Assembly: GCA_009392285.1 (NCBI GenBank)
Contig: VFGU01000012.1
Location: 100,045-164,044 of the forward strand
Length of the DNA stretch: 64,000 nucleotides
Direction of reading: 5' to 3'
Source of the DNA: SAR202 cluster bacterium
Lineage (GTDB): Bacteria; Chloroflexota; Dehalococcoidia; Lucifugimonadales; Lucifugimonadaceae
This document shows, one piece after another, positions 29,084 to 38,094 of the stretch (positions are counted from its first letter, which is position 1; the number at the start of each line of letters is the position of its first letter). The notes beneath the pieces are model-generated. The model saw only the letters and a list, made by a program, of their open reading frames with translations. It ran no database searches and was not told the DNA's origin. Made by a program: the position numbers and the translations under genes.

Positions 29084-30571
29084 CTAATCTATCAGTTTGA
29101 TTATTCTTTCCGTTATTCTCTCTGAAGAAAGTTTTTCAAAAAAACCGGCGAAATTATCTTTGATAAGATTTCTTCCTGATGACTTTAAGTCAGGCTGAGT
29201 TAAATACGAAGCAATCTCTTTATCTAAAGATGGAAAGTCTTCGATAACACTTGTCCCATCCATTGATATTAGTTTTTGATAATGGTCAACATTATACCTA
29301 TTTTTTACTGATAAATTGTTATCTATTTTTATGTCACCATCAAAAGAAATATTAATTACAGGAGTATCTGTACATGCAGAGTCAATAGCGAAGGTGCTTT
29401 GTCCGCATATAACCAATTTACTTCTTTTTAAGAGCAGACTAACTTTTATCATGTCATTTCTAAATTCTGCTGGGTTAAAGGTAGATAGATCAGGAGACTT
29501 AAATAATTTGACAAAAGGGTATTCATCGAATTGTTTAAACCTCTCATTAAAAGTATTGTCATAAGGATGAGATCTGAGAATTAAGTTTATTTTTTTATCA
29601 GGGTATTTTCCTAATGCAATGTTTTCGCATATATGGCTAATTATTGATTCCTCTCCAATTCCCCTATGAGATCGATTTGTAGCAAAAAAAATTAATTCAG
29701 CGTCTTTATCTAAAAAGAATTCTTTATCAGGTCTTTTTATTTTGAAATAGTCAATTAGGTTTTCTTCATTAGTTTTGCTAAAGAAATAGTAATCAAATTG
29801 AGGGGAGCCAACTTCAAATATTTTATCTTTTGAAATTCCATGGAATTCTTCCAACTCTTTCCTCATTATAGGGTTCCATACCCAATATTCATCAAGTTTA
29901 GGAACTACAGGCCCATTTTTTGTTAGGTGATCCCAAGTTCTTACATTTCCTGCGATTTTTATCTTAAATTTTTTAGCCAATGCAACATAATTAAAACTTA
30001 TAGGAGATTGTATATCTCCCAGTAAAAGCAAATCTGGTTTGATTTCTCTTAAATGTTCACTTATTTGCTGATTTTGAGAAGTGATAGAAGATGAAAGCAA
30101 TCTTATTATTATTTTTAAAATTAATTTAGATTTTGAAAAAGGAAAGCCAAGATATTTTGGCCATATATCAGTCTTCCATAAAAATTTATTTTTAATTTTT
30201 AATTTAGTTATTTCTTTGTATCTTTTATGGGTAATAAAATCATTGATCTCATTAAATCTGTATGTTGCAGTTTTGTGTAGAAAATTATTTTTTATATACC
30301 ATGTAAATCTTCCTATAATTGATTTTGGCCTATCCATTAATGGAATAAAAATCATATTGTAATTACTTTCAAAGTAGTTTTTAAGAGATTTGAAGTATTC
30401 TAGTCCTATTGGATTACTCTCGACTCCAGCTATATAGATTGTGATTTTTTCTTTAACAGAAATTTGCTGCAAATTTTCAATTAAAGGTGATGAAAAATAA
30501 TTCCTAGAAACAAAAAAATTCCCTGGAACTATAATAATTTTTTTTATTTCTTTGTTGTTTTCTGCTTGCAT
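29084..30571 (-). CDS. Putative glycosyl-/glycerophosphotransferase-like surface polysaccharide protein
   Basis: GNVRTWDHLTKNGPVVPKLDEYWVWNPIMRKELEEFHGISKDKIFEVGSPQFD, VICGQSTFAIDSACTDTPVINISFDG; resembles the CDP-glycerol glycerophosphotransferase/GT-B fold pattern. Confidence 0.55.
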   Translation of the reverse strand: MQAENNKEIKKIIIVPGNFFVSRNYFSSPLIENLQQISVKEKITIYIAGVESNPIGLEYFKSLKNYFESNYNMIFIPLMDRPKSIIGRFTWYIKNNFLHKTATYRFNEINDFITHKRYKEITKLKIKNKFLWKTDIWPKYLGFPFSKSKLILKIIIRLLSSSITSQNQQISEHLREIKPDLLLLGDIQSPISFNYVALAKKFKIKIAGNVRTWDHLTKNGPVVPKLDEYWVWNPIMRKELEEFHGISKDKIFEVGSPQFDYYFFSKTNEENLIDYFKIKRPDKEFFLDKDAELIFFATNRSHRGIGEESIISHICENIALGKYPDKKINLILRSHPYDNTFNERFKQFDEYPFVKLFKSPDLSTFNPAEFRNDMIKVSLLLKRSKLVICGQSTFAIDSACTDTPVINISFDGDIKIDNNLSVKNRYNVDHYQKLISMDGTSVIEDFPSLDKEIASYLTQPDLKSSGRNLIKDNFAGFFEKLSSERITERIIKLID

Positions 30572-30650
30572 TAGTTATTTCATAGGATAATCAAATTTTA
30601 ATTTATCTAAAAGAGTTGGTATCATTCATTGATTAAAACTAGATACATCA

Positions 30651-31385
30651 ATGTTAATTATAAATAAAATTTATCCGCCTGAGATAAGAAGCCGAGAGAT
30701 ATTAAGCCCTCTGTTAATATTAATAAGAATTGTTTCTTTGCCAATATTTTTGGTGTCTATGTTATTTAGACTCAGTCCAAATTTTGTAACTTTTCTATCA
30801 TTTATTACTTTGATTTTTTCTGGTATTTTTGCATTTTTAGGGGATTTTTTTATCTCAAGTATTTTTATGCTTATAACCCTTTCTTTAGATTGTGTAGATG
30901 GTCAAATAGCGAGATATAAAAATAAGACCAGTGTTATGGGGTTGAAGATGGAAGCTATTCATGCAGACCTCACATTAATCTTTTATCCATTAAGTGTATC
31001 TGTAGGATTATTTAATGCAGATTTGATTTCAATTTGGACAATTTTATTGGTGGCAGTATCTTCTGGAATTTATATTAACTGGAGGGCTATATTAAGTACT
31101 TCATCAATCAATGATGATCCTTCTGAATTATCATCTATAAAGAAAATTATTTATTCTCAACAGAAGCCGAATGAAAATATAAGGAATAATTCTTTATTAG
31201 GTAAGATTATATTTGTTATAAGAATGAATATGGCTACTCAGGCAGGAATTCCATTCTACTTAATTATGATATTTTTATTCTTTTCTCCATCAAGTGCAGT
31301 GATTCCACTTCAATTGATGGTCATATCTCAATTATTGATAGGCTTGTCATTAATGGTCGGCAAGATCGTTATGAATAATGAGTAA
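30651..31385 (+). CDS. CDP-alcohol phosphatidyltransferase-family membrane protein
   Basis: DCVDGQIARYKNKTSVMGLKMEAIHAD resembles DxxDGxxAR(x)8GxxxD; several TM segments. Confidence 0.78.
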   Translation: MLIINKIYPPEIRSREILSPLLILIRIVSLPIFLVSMLFRLSPNFVTFLSFITLIFSGIFAFLGDFFISSIFMLITLSLDCVDGQIARYKNKTSVMGLKMEAIHADLTLIFYPLSVSVGLFNADLISIWTILLVAVSSGIYINWRAILSTSSINDDPSELSSIKKIIYSQQKPNENIRNNSLLGKIIFVIRMNMATQAGIPFYLIMIFLFFSPSSAVIPLQLMVISQLLIGLSLMVGKIVMNNE

Positions 31386-32678
31386 TTATAAAGAAGGGCT
31401 AATTTGAAACTCTCTTAGTTTATTTTCATCTATCTCTATCCCGAGCCCTGGCTTCTCACTTAATTTAAATTCACCATCTTTTGCTTCAAAATTTTCAGAT
31501 AATATCATTGCTTTTACTGCGTGACCTTGTTCTGAATGTTCCATGATAAGAAAATTTGGAGTATTTAATGAAAATTGTAAAGTTGCAGCAACTGACACAA
31601 TTCCTCCCCCCCCAACATGAGGTGAGATTGGTATGTTATAGAGTTGAGCCAAAGATGCAATCTGTTTACCTCCAGTTAGGCCGGTTCTAGCAATATCAGG
31701 CATCGATATGTCGTATGCTCTTTTTTCGAATATTTCTCTCATCTCATATTTAGTTCTAGTCCATTCTCCATTCGCAATAGGTATATCTAACGCTCTTGAT
31801 ATTTCGCACAAACCAGGAATGTCTGTTGGATCTGAAGGAGACTCTATCCAAAGTAAATTTAATTTTTCTAGCTCTTTGCCTAGTTTTATAACATTGAAAG
31901 TATCGAAACCCATATGAACGTCTATCATTATTCCGATTGAATCCCCAACCCTTTCTCTTACCTTTCTTGCAATCTCGATATCCTTTTCAAGATTTTCCTT
32001 TAGGTGCATTTTTACAAATTTATAGCCTTTACTTACTGACCATTCAGCTTGATCCGCAACTTCTTCTGGTTCAGTTCCACCTATTCCATTGTATAAAGCG
32101 ACACTTTTTCTATGAGCGCCTCCCATAGCTTTGCAGGTAGGCATATTTTGAGATTTTCCAATTGCATCCCAAATCGCGATATCCACTCCACATATTGCAT
32201 CAATATAAAATCCTGTGTAATGACCCCTTTCACGCTTAGACGAATAATTATTATGCCAAATTGATTCGACATCATATATATCTTTTCCAATAGTAAGAGG
32301 TTCTACAATATCTTTAATTATTGTGGCTGTTGTATTTGGGCTAACAGGAGATTGGGCTTCTCCCCAACCAATTATTCCATTTTCAGTTTCTATTTTTACC
32401 ACAGTTGTTTCGTGGGATTTTGAATATATTGATGTTGCAGAACCTTCATCTACGTAATATTCGCCCATATCTTTTATGTATGTTTCGTAATTACCAAGTG
32501 ATTTAGGCTCTAAATTCCTTTTTTCAGCATTGTTTTTGCCTCGAGAACCCTTTTGAGTTTTTTTCAGATTTTTTATCTCAAGCATAGCTGTATTTATATT
32601 TTTAGTATCCGCCTTTCTTCCAATATCAAAATCATTTTTAACTCTTATAGGAAAAGCCTCTATATTAACTATTTTCAT
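31386..32678 (-). CDS. Enolase-superfamily (mandelate racemase/muconate lactonizing type) protein
   Basis: TTVVKIETENGIIGWGEAQSP, GVDIAIWDAIGK, MIDVHMGFDT, WIESPSDPTDIPG, ISPHVGGGG. Confidence 0.88.
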   Translation of the reverse strand: MKIVNIEAFPIRVKNDFDIGRKADTKNINTAMLEIKNLKKTQKGSRGKNNAEKRNLEPKSLGNYETYIKDMGEYYVDEGSATSIYSKSHETTVVKIETENGIIGWGEAQSPVSPNTTATIIKDIVEPLTIGKDIYDVESIWHNNYSSKRERGHYTGFYIDAICGVDIAIWDAIGKSQNMPTCKAMGGAHRKSVALYNGIGGTEPEEVADQAEWSVSKGYKFVKMHLKENLEKDIEIARKVRERVGDSIGIMIDVHMGFDTFNVIKLGKELEKLNLLWIESPSDPTDIPGLCEISRALDIPIANGEWTRTKYEMREIFEKRAYDISMPDIARTGLTGGKQIASLAQLYNIPISPHVGGGGIVSVAATLQFSLNTPNFLIMEHSEQGHAVKAMILSENFEAKDGEFKLSEKPGLGIEIDENKLREFQISPSL

Positions 32679-33361
32679 TTATATCTCCTGGACTTTGTGT
32701 CAATAGATTCAAGGTGACTTGAGTCATTAATTCTAATCAATCTCCACCCATCCTTATTGTATTGAAATTGTGATATAGACGTATTGTCCATTGCCATCTT
32801 TTTAATATAACTTTGATCGTATTCTAGAATTGATTGAAAGTAACATCTTAGAGCCCATCCATGCACAACTATAGCGATATTTAAGTTCTTTTTAACTTTT
32901 TGTATTGCTTCATTAAAAATTATTTCTTTATCAATATAATCAGCAAATCTTCTCTGCATTTCATATTCAGACTCACCATCTGCCGGGGTATAATATTTAC
33001 CATTTTTACCCCATGAGGCCTCTACATCAGGAGTCATCATCTCTGATTTTTCTTTACCGCGCCATTTGGGAATTTGTAATTCGTTTAATTTGACAGATCT
33101 TTTAGTAGGAACTGATTTATGACCTGATGACAGCAATAAAATTTTGGCTGTTTCCATCGCTCTAGATAATTTAGAGGTAAATAATAAATCAATACTTATT
33201 CCTTCCCTTTTGAATCTTTCACCTAAGCATTTTGCTTGCAATCTTCCTTTTTCAGTTAAGGGCGCATCATAATTATATCCAGCCGCTAAATCCAAGACGT
33301 TAGATTCTGACTCTCCGTGTCTTATAAAAAAAATATTTCTGGTAGCTTTGTGAATAGGCAT
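32675..33361 (-). CDS. Histidine phosphatase (phosphoglycerate mutase-like) family protein
   Basis: IFFIRHGESESNVLDL, LTEKGRLQAKCLGERF, FTSKLSRAMETAKI, VVHGWALRCYF. Confidence 0.9.
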   Translation of the reverse strand: MPIHKATRNIFFIRHGESESNVLDLAAGYNYDAPLTEKGRLQAKCLGERFKREGISIDLLFTSKLSRAMETAKILLLSSGHKSVPTKRSVKLNELQIPKWRGKEKSEMMTPDVEASWGKNGKYYTPADGESEYEMQRRFADYIDKEIIFNEAIQKVKKNLNIAIVVHGWALRCYFQSILEYDQSYIKKMAMDNTSISQFQYNKDGWRLIRINDSSHLESIDTKSRRYK

Positions 33362-33399
33362 ATCAGTTGAATATTAACAAATAGAGATAACTAATCAAC

Positions 33400-34329
33400 T
33401 TATATTCTGTAAAAAATTATTAAAGAAGATATAGCAACCCATGCTACAAAATTTAAAATTAATAATTTGTACCTAAAAATTATAATTTCAGGCTGATCAC
33501 CTTGATTATTTTTTAATGTTAGATACTTGTAATATCTCATTCCAAAAATAACGAATGGCAAAGTAATTAATAATGAATAGTCAGAGGGCGTATTCGTATT
33601 AAGTGATGGAAAAAGACTAAAAGATAAACAGTAAAACAAATATGATAGGTAAGTTAAAATTTCAGAGGCATTAATTAATAGATTTAATTTCTTAAGACTA
33701 TATTTTTCAATTACATCTCTTTTAATATAACTTGAGTTTGCTTCTGAAAATCTTTTTATGAGCAAAACAAAAAGTGCCCCAAAGCCTGTGCAAAGCAATA
33801 GCCAAACGGGAATACTAATCTCGGAATTATAGAATTCAGAACTAGTAATTATTGTTACTCCGCATAATGCCCGAAGCATATAACCTATAGACACCGCCAA
33901 GACATCGACTAAAAAAAGTTTTTTTAACAATATGCAATAAAAGATCATTAAAAAATTGTATGAAAGAATGCATAGAAAAAAATTCATATTCAATTGTATT
34001 CCTAAGGCTAATGAGGAACTCAATAATATTAAACAAAGGGCAGCGACTGTTTTATTAGAAATACTTCCTGCAACAATTGGTCTGAGTGCTTTTTCAGGAT
34101 GACTAGTATCCTTTTCTCTATCAATAAAATCATTAATTATGTATATAAACCAAGATGAAAAAGCAAAACTTATAATTCCTATAAATGATTTGAACAATAA
34201 TATTGTTTTTATATTTGCCGTTTCACTCCACCAATAATTTAAGGATAGGAAAATTGGCACTAGAATTAATAAATTCTTAGTTTGTTGCTTTAATCTGGAC
34301 GTCTTTAATATATTTAAAAGTAATTTCAC
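33400..34329 (-). CDS. UbiA-family prenyltransferase, similar to decaprenyl-phosphate phosphoribosyltransferases
   Basis: YIINDFIDREKDTSHPEKALRPIVAGSIS; polytopic membrane protein. Confidence 0.8.
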   Translation of the reverse strand: MKLLLNILKTSRLKQQTKNLLILVPIFLSLNYWWSETANIKTILLFKSFIGIISFAFSSWFIYIINDFIDREKDTSHPEKALRPIVAGSISNKTVAALCLILLSSSLALGIQLNMNFFLCILSYNFLMIFYCILLKKLFLVDVLAVSIGYMLRALCGVTIITSSEFYNSEISIPVWLLLCTGFGALFVLLIKRFSEANSSYIKRDVIEKYSLKKLNLLINASEILTYLSYLFYCLSFSLFPSLNTNTPSDYSLLITLPFVIFGMRYYKYLTLKNNQGDQPEIIIFRYKLLILNFVAWVAISSLIIFYRI

Positions 34330-34423
34330 CTTATTAAATTATCAGATCGTATAAAAAATAACATAAATTTGCACTGAGATTTGTTTAATCTGTTCATAAA
34401 AATCCCTATAATTAATACTCAAT

Positions 34424-34624
34424 ATGACTAAGATAAGTAAAGTTATTTGTTTTTTATGTAAAGACATAAAGTTGGTCCATGATACAGATTGGAAGAGTTG
34501 TGTGGCGCATGGAAAAGAGCATGGAATTGATGTAAAAGATTTTAAGATATCCTCTCTAGATGGAAAGCAGGGAATTTCGCTAAAACTTCCTGACGGCAAT
34601 GTTTGGGCAGTAGTTGGAACCTAG
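34424..34624 (+). CDS. Small hypothetical protein with CxxC
   Basis: 66-aa ORF MTKISKVICFLCKDIKL...; plausible composition, no family recognised. Confidence 0.55.
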   Translation: MTKISKVICFLCKDIKLVHDTDWKSCVAHGKEHGIDVKDFKISSLDGKQGISLKLPDGNVWAVVGT

Positions 34625-34730
34625 AATTTATTAATCTCAGTATCATTCATATCTAAACTGTTTTTACGATTTAATTTTTTCTTAACACAAATTTAACCAA
34701 AATGGATTGACTAGGAATGTGGGTTGTGAG

Positions 34731-34793
34731 ATCGTAATCGATGTCTGGTGAAAAATGTTTTTAATTACATAATTTTCAGACATCGAAAACGAT
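34731..34793. promoter_or_regulatory. Imperfect 17-bp inverted repeat (29-nt spacer) upstream of pstS
   Basis: ATCGTAATCGATGTCTG (34731-34747) versus CAGACATCGAAAACGAT (34777-34793), 15/17 complementary. Confidence 0.7.
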
Positions 34794-34811
34794 ATATTGG
34801 AGTAAGGCCGA

Positions 34812-35777
34812 ATGATATCAAAACATTTTTTTGGGCGCAAATTTTTTAGACTAGTGGCTACCTTATCTATATTAAGTTTAATTAGTATTGCTGGATGTTC
34901 TAGCGAAGATAACTCAGGAGGGGCTGTTTCCACATCATCAACAATAGAGATTGATGGGTCATCAACTGTATTTCCAATCACGCAGGCTGTTGCTGAAGAA
35001 TATATCGCTATAAACCCTGATGTCAGAATTCCTGTAGGGGTTTCTGGAACTGGAGGAGGATTTAAGAGATTTACAGTGGGGGACACTGCAATTTCAAATG
35101 CCTCAAGGCCAATCAAAGATGAAGAAGTTGCCACTGCTAAAGATAATGGTATCTCTTACACAGAACTTATAGTTGCTTATGATGGGATCTCAGTAATTGT
35201 TAATCTTGATAATGATTGGGCGGAATGCTTAACTGTTGAGCAATTAAATAAAATTTGGAATCCAGAGAATCCAGCTGAAAACTGGAATGAAATAGACCCT
35301 TCATTTCCAGATGCTAAGTTAAGTCTTTATGGGCCAGGTACTGACTCAGGAACATTCGACTACTTTACTGATGAAATCAATGGAGATGAAGGTGTAAGCA
35401 GAGCTGATTATGTTGCAAGTGAAGACGATAATGTATTGGTAATGGGTGTATCCGGAGATAAAAACTCTCTTGGTTACTTTGGGTATGCTTACTACATTGA
35501 AAACAAAGACAAACTTAAAGTAGTTAAAATTGATGGAGGAGAAGGATGCATTGAGCCAAGTATTGATACAATTGCAAATGGTTCTTATTCTCCTTTAGCT
35601 AGACCAGTATTTATCTACGTAAATAATGATGAATATAGTTCTAGACCAGAAATTGCAGCTTTCATTGAGTTCTTTCTTACAGACGGAACTCAGTATGTTG
35701 ATGAAGTAGGATACGTTCCAATAGGAGATGCTAACTACGAAAAAGAATTAGAAAAAATCTCACAACTACTTCCATAG
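34812..35777 (+). CDS. pstS: Phosphate ABC transporter substrate-binding lipoprotein PstS
   Basis: LISIAGCSS lipobox, [58 protein letters not shown]. Confidence 0.93.
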   Translation: MISKHFFGRKFFRLVATLSILSLISIAGCSSEDNSGGAVSTSSTIEIDGSSTVFPITQAVAEEYIAINPDVRIPVGVSGTGGGFKRFTVGDTAISNASRPIKDEEVATAKDNGISYTELIVAYDGISVIVNLDNDWAECLTVEQLNKIWNPENPAENWNEIDPSFPDAKLSLYGPGTDSGTFDYFTDEINGDEGVSRADYVASEDDNVLVMGVSGDKNSLGYFGYAYYIENKDKLKVVKIDGGEGCIEPSIDTIANGSYSPLARPVFIYVNNDEYSSRPEIAAFIEFFLTDGTQYVDEVGYVPIGDANYEKELEKISQLLP

Positions 35778-35846
35778 TTTTTCTCCTTCTCATAGTTTAT
35801 AGTCTCCGTTAAGATTAAAGGAGACGAGTTTATGGGGGTAAATTAA

Positions 35847-36551
35847 ATGTCTAAATTTTTAAACAACAATATTGACCTTAGAGACAGCATTGTTGAGATG
35901 GTAGCAGTTTTTGGCTTAGTTTTTTTTGGCTTAGGTGCAGTTGCTCTAGGTAGTTTTTATTTTCTAGGTGGAATTGATTCAGGATTTAATATACTAAATA
36001 CTTTCATTATTGCTTTTGCTCATGGATTTTATATCTTTGTTGCTATTGCTAGCTTTTCTAGAATATCTGGAGCCCATATTAATCCTGCAGTGACAATTTC
36101 AATGTGGGTACATAAAAAAATTTCATCTAAAAAGGTATTATTTTATTTAGTTGCTCAATTTATAGGCGGAATTTTAGGCGGAATTGTTTGGGGTTTAATA
36201 TTTAATTCACCAGTAGGTGTCCATTCTTTATCTTCTGAATTATTTACAACATCTGTTATAGCAGGATTGTCATTAGAAATAATTTGCACTGCTTTTCTTA
36301 CAGCCGTAATTTTTTCTACAATAGATAATGAATCACATTTTATGACAGCATTAGCAATTGGTGTAACTGTATGTTTGGGTATAATTGCATCACTACCTTT
36401 TACAGGAGGAAGTTTGAATCCTGCTAGATCTTTAGGACCTGCAGTCGCTTTTGGAGAATACAAAGATATATGGATCTACTTTGTTGGCCCAATTATTGGA
36501 GCGATTATTGGATCGTTTATAGGAAATTTATTTAATCCAAATGAAAATTAA
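35847..36551 (+). CDS. Aquaporin / MIP-family channel
   Basis: First NPA SGAHINPAVTI, second LNPARSLGPAVAFG; six TM. Confidence 0.93.
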   Translation: MSKFLNNNIDLRDSIVEMVAVFGLVFFGLGAVALGSFYFLGGIDSGFNILNTFIIAFAHGFYIFVAIASFSRISGAHINPAVTISMWVHKKISSKKVLFYLVAQFIGGILGGIVWGLIFNSPVGVHSLSSELFTTSVIAGLSLEIICTAFLTAVIFSTIDNESHFMTALAIGVTVCLGIIASLPFTGGSLNPARSLGPAVAFGEYKDIWIYFVGPIIGAIIGSFIGNLFNPNEN

Positions 36552-37084
36552 TTAGATATTTCTTCTATTAAGTTCCAGCATATTTCCAAGGCTATTTCTT
36601 CAGTGCCCTCGCAAAGCATTACTACATTTCCATATATTGCATAATTTCCATATCTAGGAAAGGTTCCGCTTCTCCCTCCTCCACTACTTCCAGGCCCACC
36701 AATCTTTCTTCTATCTTTAATGCCTTCCTTCCATGATGAAGCCGAACTCTTTATTATTGCATCATTTCCTGTAACTTCTTTAGCAAAACTTTCTCCTAAA
36801 GAAACAGCATCTTCGTGAGATTTATAGATCCTAATTTCGTAAGTCTTCGATTCACTCTTAGTCTTGCCCCAAAACCCAAAAACAGCATCTGATGCTCCCG
36901 GTAGTTCTGAAACATCATAACTTCTATTATCTTTAAAACCTACTGAATAAAAATCTTCCATCGAAAATATTTTTTCTGAATTAGTTACAACATCTAGACT
37001 TTCAGAATTAGATTCACCTTCTGCGGATGAGCATGAAATTAAAATCAAAGTTATTATCAAAGTTGTAATATATATTCTTAACAT
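36548..37084 (-). CDS. Putative lipoprotein, member 1 of a local three-member family
   Basis: Lipobox LILISCSS; shares YEIRxY..H..A, W.EG.KD.R..GG and GN...LC.G with 47256..47840 and 48352..48930. Confidence 0.7.
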   Translation of the reverse strand: MLRIYITTLIITLILISCSSAEGESNSESLDVVTNSEKIFSMEDFYSVGFKDNRSYDVSELPGASDAVFGFWGKTKSESKTYEIRIYKSHEDAVSLGESFAKEVTGNDAIIKSSASSWKEGIKDRRKIGGPGSSGGGRSGTFPRYGNYAIYGNVVMLCEGTEEIALEICWNLIEEISN

Positions 37085-37120
37085 AATTCAATTCTACAAA
37101 TTAAGATTTTATGTTTCAAT

Positions 37121-37196
37121 GCGCTTGTAGCTCAAAGGATAGAGCGCAGCCCTGCGAAGGCTGAGGTTGGTGGTTCGATTCCACTCAAGCGCGCCA
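37121..37196 (+). tRNA. tRNA-Arg (GCG)
   Basis: Acceptor GCGCTTG/CAAGCGC, anticodon stem CAGCC/GGCTG with loop CTGCGAA, encoded CCA. Confidence 0.9.
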
Positions 37197-37267
37197 CATT
37201 ATTTGCAAATAATCGAGTAAATATCTAGGGTTAACTCATATTATATAAATCGATCGGGAGGGAATTT

Positions 37268-37924
37268 ATGAATATAAGTACAAGAAAATTAACGAGTATC
37301 CTGATGATAGCTGGCCCTATTGGAGTGTTTACAATATGGGGGATTTTGACTGAAGCTATTGTTGGTTCAAATGATGTTGATGGAGTATCAAATGCAGGAT
37401 TATTTTTGCAAAATGCAAGTAGTGCTGGCAGTATTGCAGGATTTCTTGAACTATTTGGATTACTATTTTTTGGAGCTCAAATAATTGGTCTAGTTCTTTT
37501 TGCAAGACAACTTTCAGTAGAAGGATCTGCAGGTGCAGCGTTTGCTAATTTATCTGCAATTTTAGGGATAGTTCTATTGGCAATGATAACTTGGGGGACA
37601 GACTTAGGTCTTTCAGCATTAGCGCTTGGCGATAAGGGATTAACTGCTGAGGCAATGGCACTAGCTCAAGTGTCGCTTGGATCTGGAGCAACATTTGGCA
37701 TTATCTTTTCATTGGCTAATGGTCTAGTAACCATACCTATGATTGGTCAAGCATCTACAAGTATTAAAAAGTATCTAGGCTTTACTTTCGCCTTATTGAT
37801 GATATTACTTTTTATTACTGAACTCCTTGGTGTATCACTTGGTGAAATAGTAGAAATAATAATTTGGCTTGGCGCATCTCTTGTATTTGTTGCAGTAGGT
37901 GTACTGAACTATAGGGGCGACTAA
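37268..37924 (+). CDS. Polytopic membrane protein, tandem copy 1
   Basis: MNIS..KL.S N-terminus, multiple TM, aligns with 38095..38739; SD GGGAGG. Confidence 0.75.
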   Translation: MNISTRKLTSILMIAGPIGVFTIWGILTEAIVGSNDVDGVSNAGLFLQNASSAGSIAGFLELFGLLFFGAQIIGLVLFARQLSVEGSAGAAFANLSAILGIVLLAMITWGTDLGLSALALGDKGLTAEAMALAQVSLGSGATFGIIFSLANGLVTIPMIGQASTSIKKYLGFTFALLMILLFITELLGVSLGEIVEIIIWLGASLVFVAVGVLNYRGD

Positions 37925-37943
37925 AAAAATATAAATAAATTTT

Positions 37944-37975
37944 AGGGAGGCATTGTTTAATGCCTCCCTTTTTTT
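37944..37975 (+). terminator. Rho-independent terminator (copy 1)
   Basis: AGGGAGGCATT-GTTT-AATGCCTCCCT followed by a T-run. Confidence 0.88.
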
Positions 37976-38094
37976 ATCAAAATATTTTAATAATGGAGTA
38001 AATTAGATAAGACCAAGATAGGTTTTAATTTGCAAATTAATTAATAATGCTTCATGGTTAATTAAAAGTTAATAAATTTATCGGGAGGAAATTT

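Noticed and set aside
34342-34599. 85-aa minus-strand ORF overlapping the 66-aa CxxC protein
   Set aside because: Mutually exclusive with 34424..34624; the plus-strand ORF has the more protein-like composition and fits the intergenic layout
34682-35134. 150-aa minus-strand ORF over the pstS start
   Set aside because: Antisense to the signal peptide and conserved PstS motifs
35802-35825. Small hairpin GTCTCC...GGAGAC between pstS and the aquaporin as a terminator
   Set aside because: Only a 6-bp stem with a 12-nt loop and no T-run afterwards
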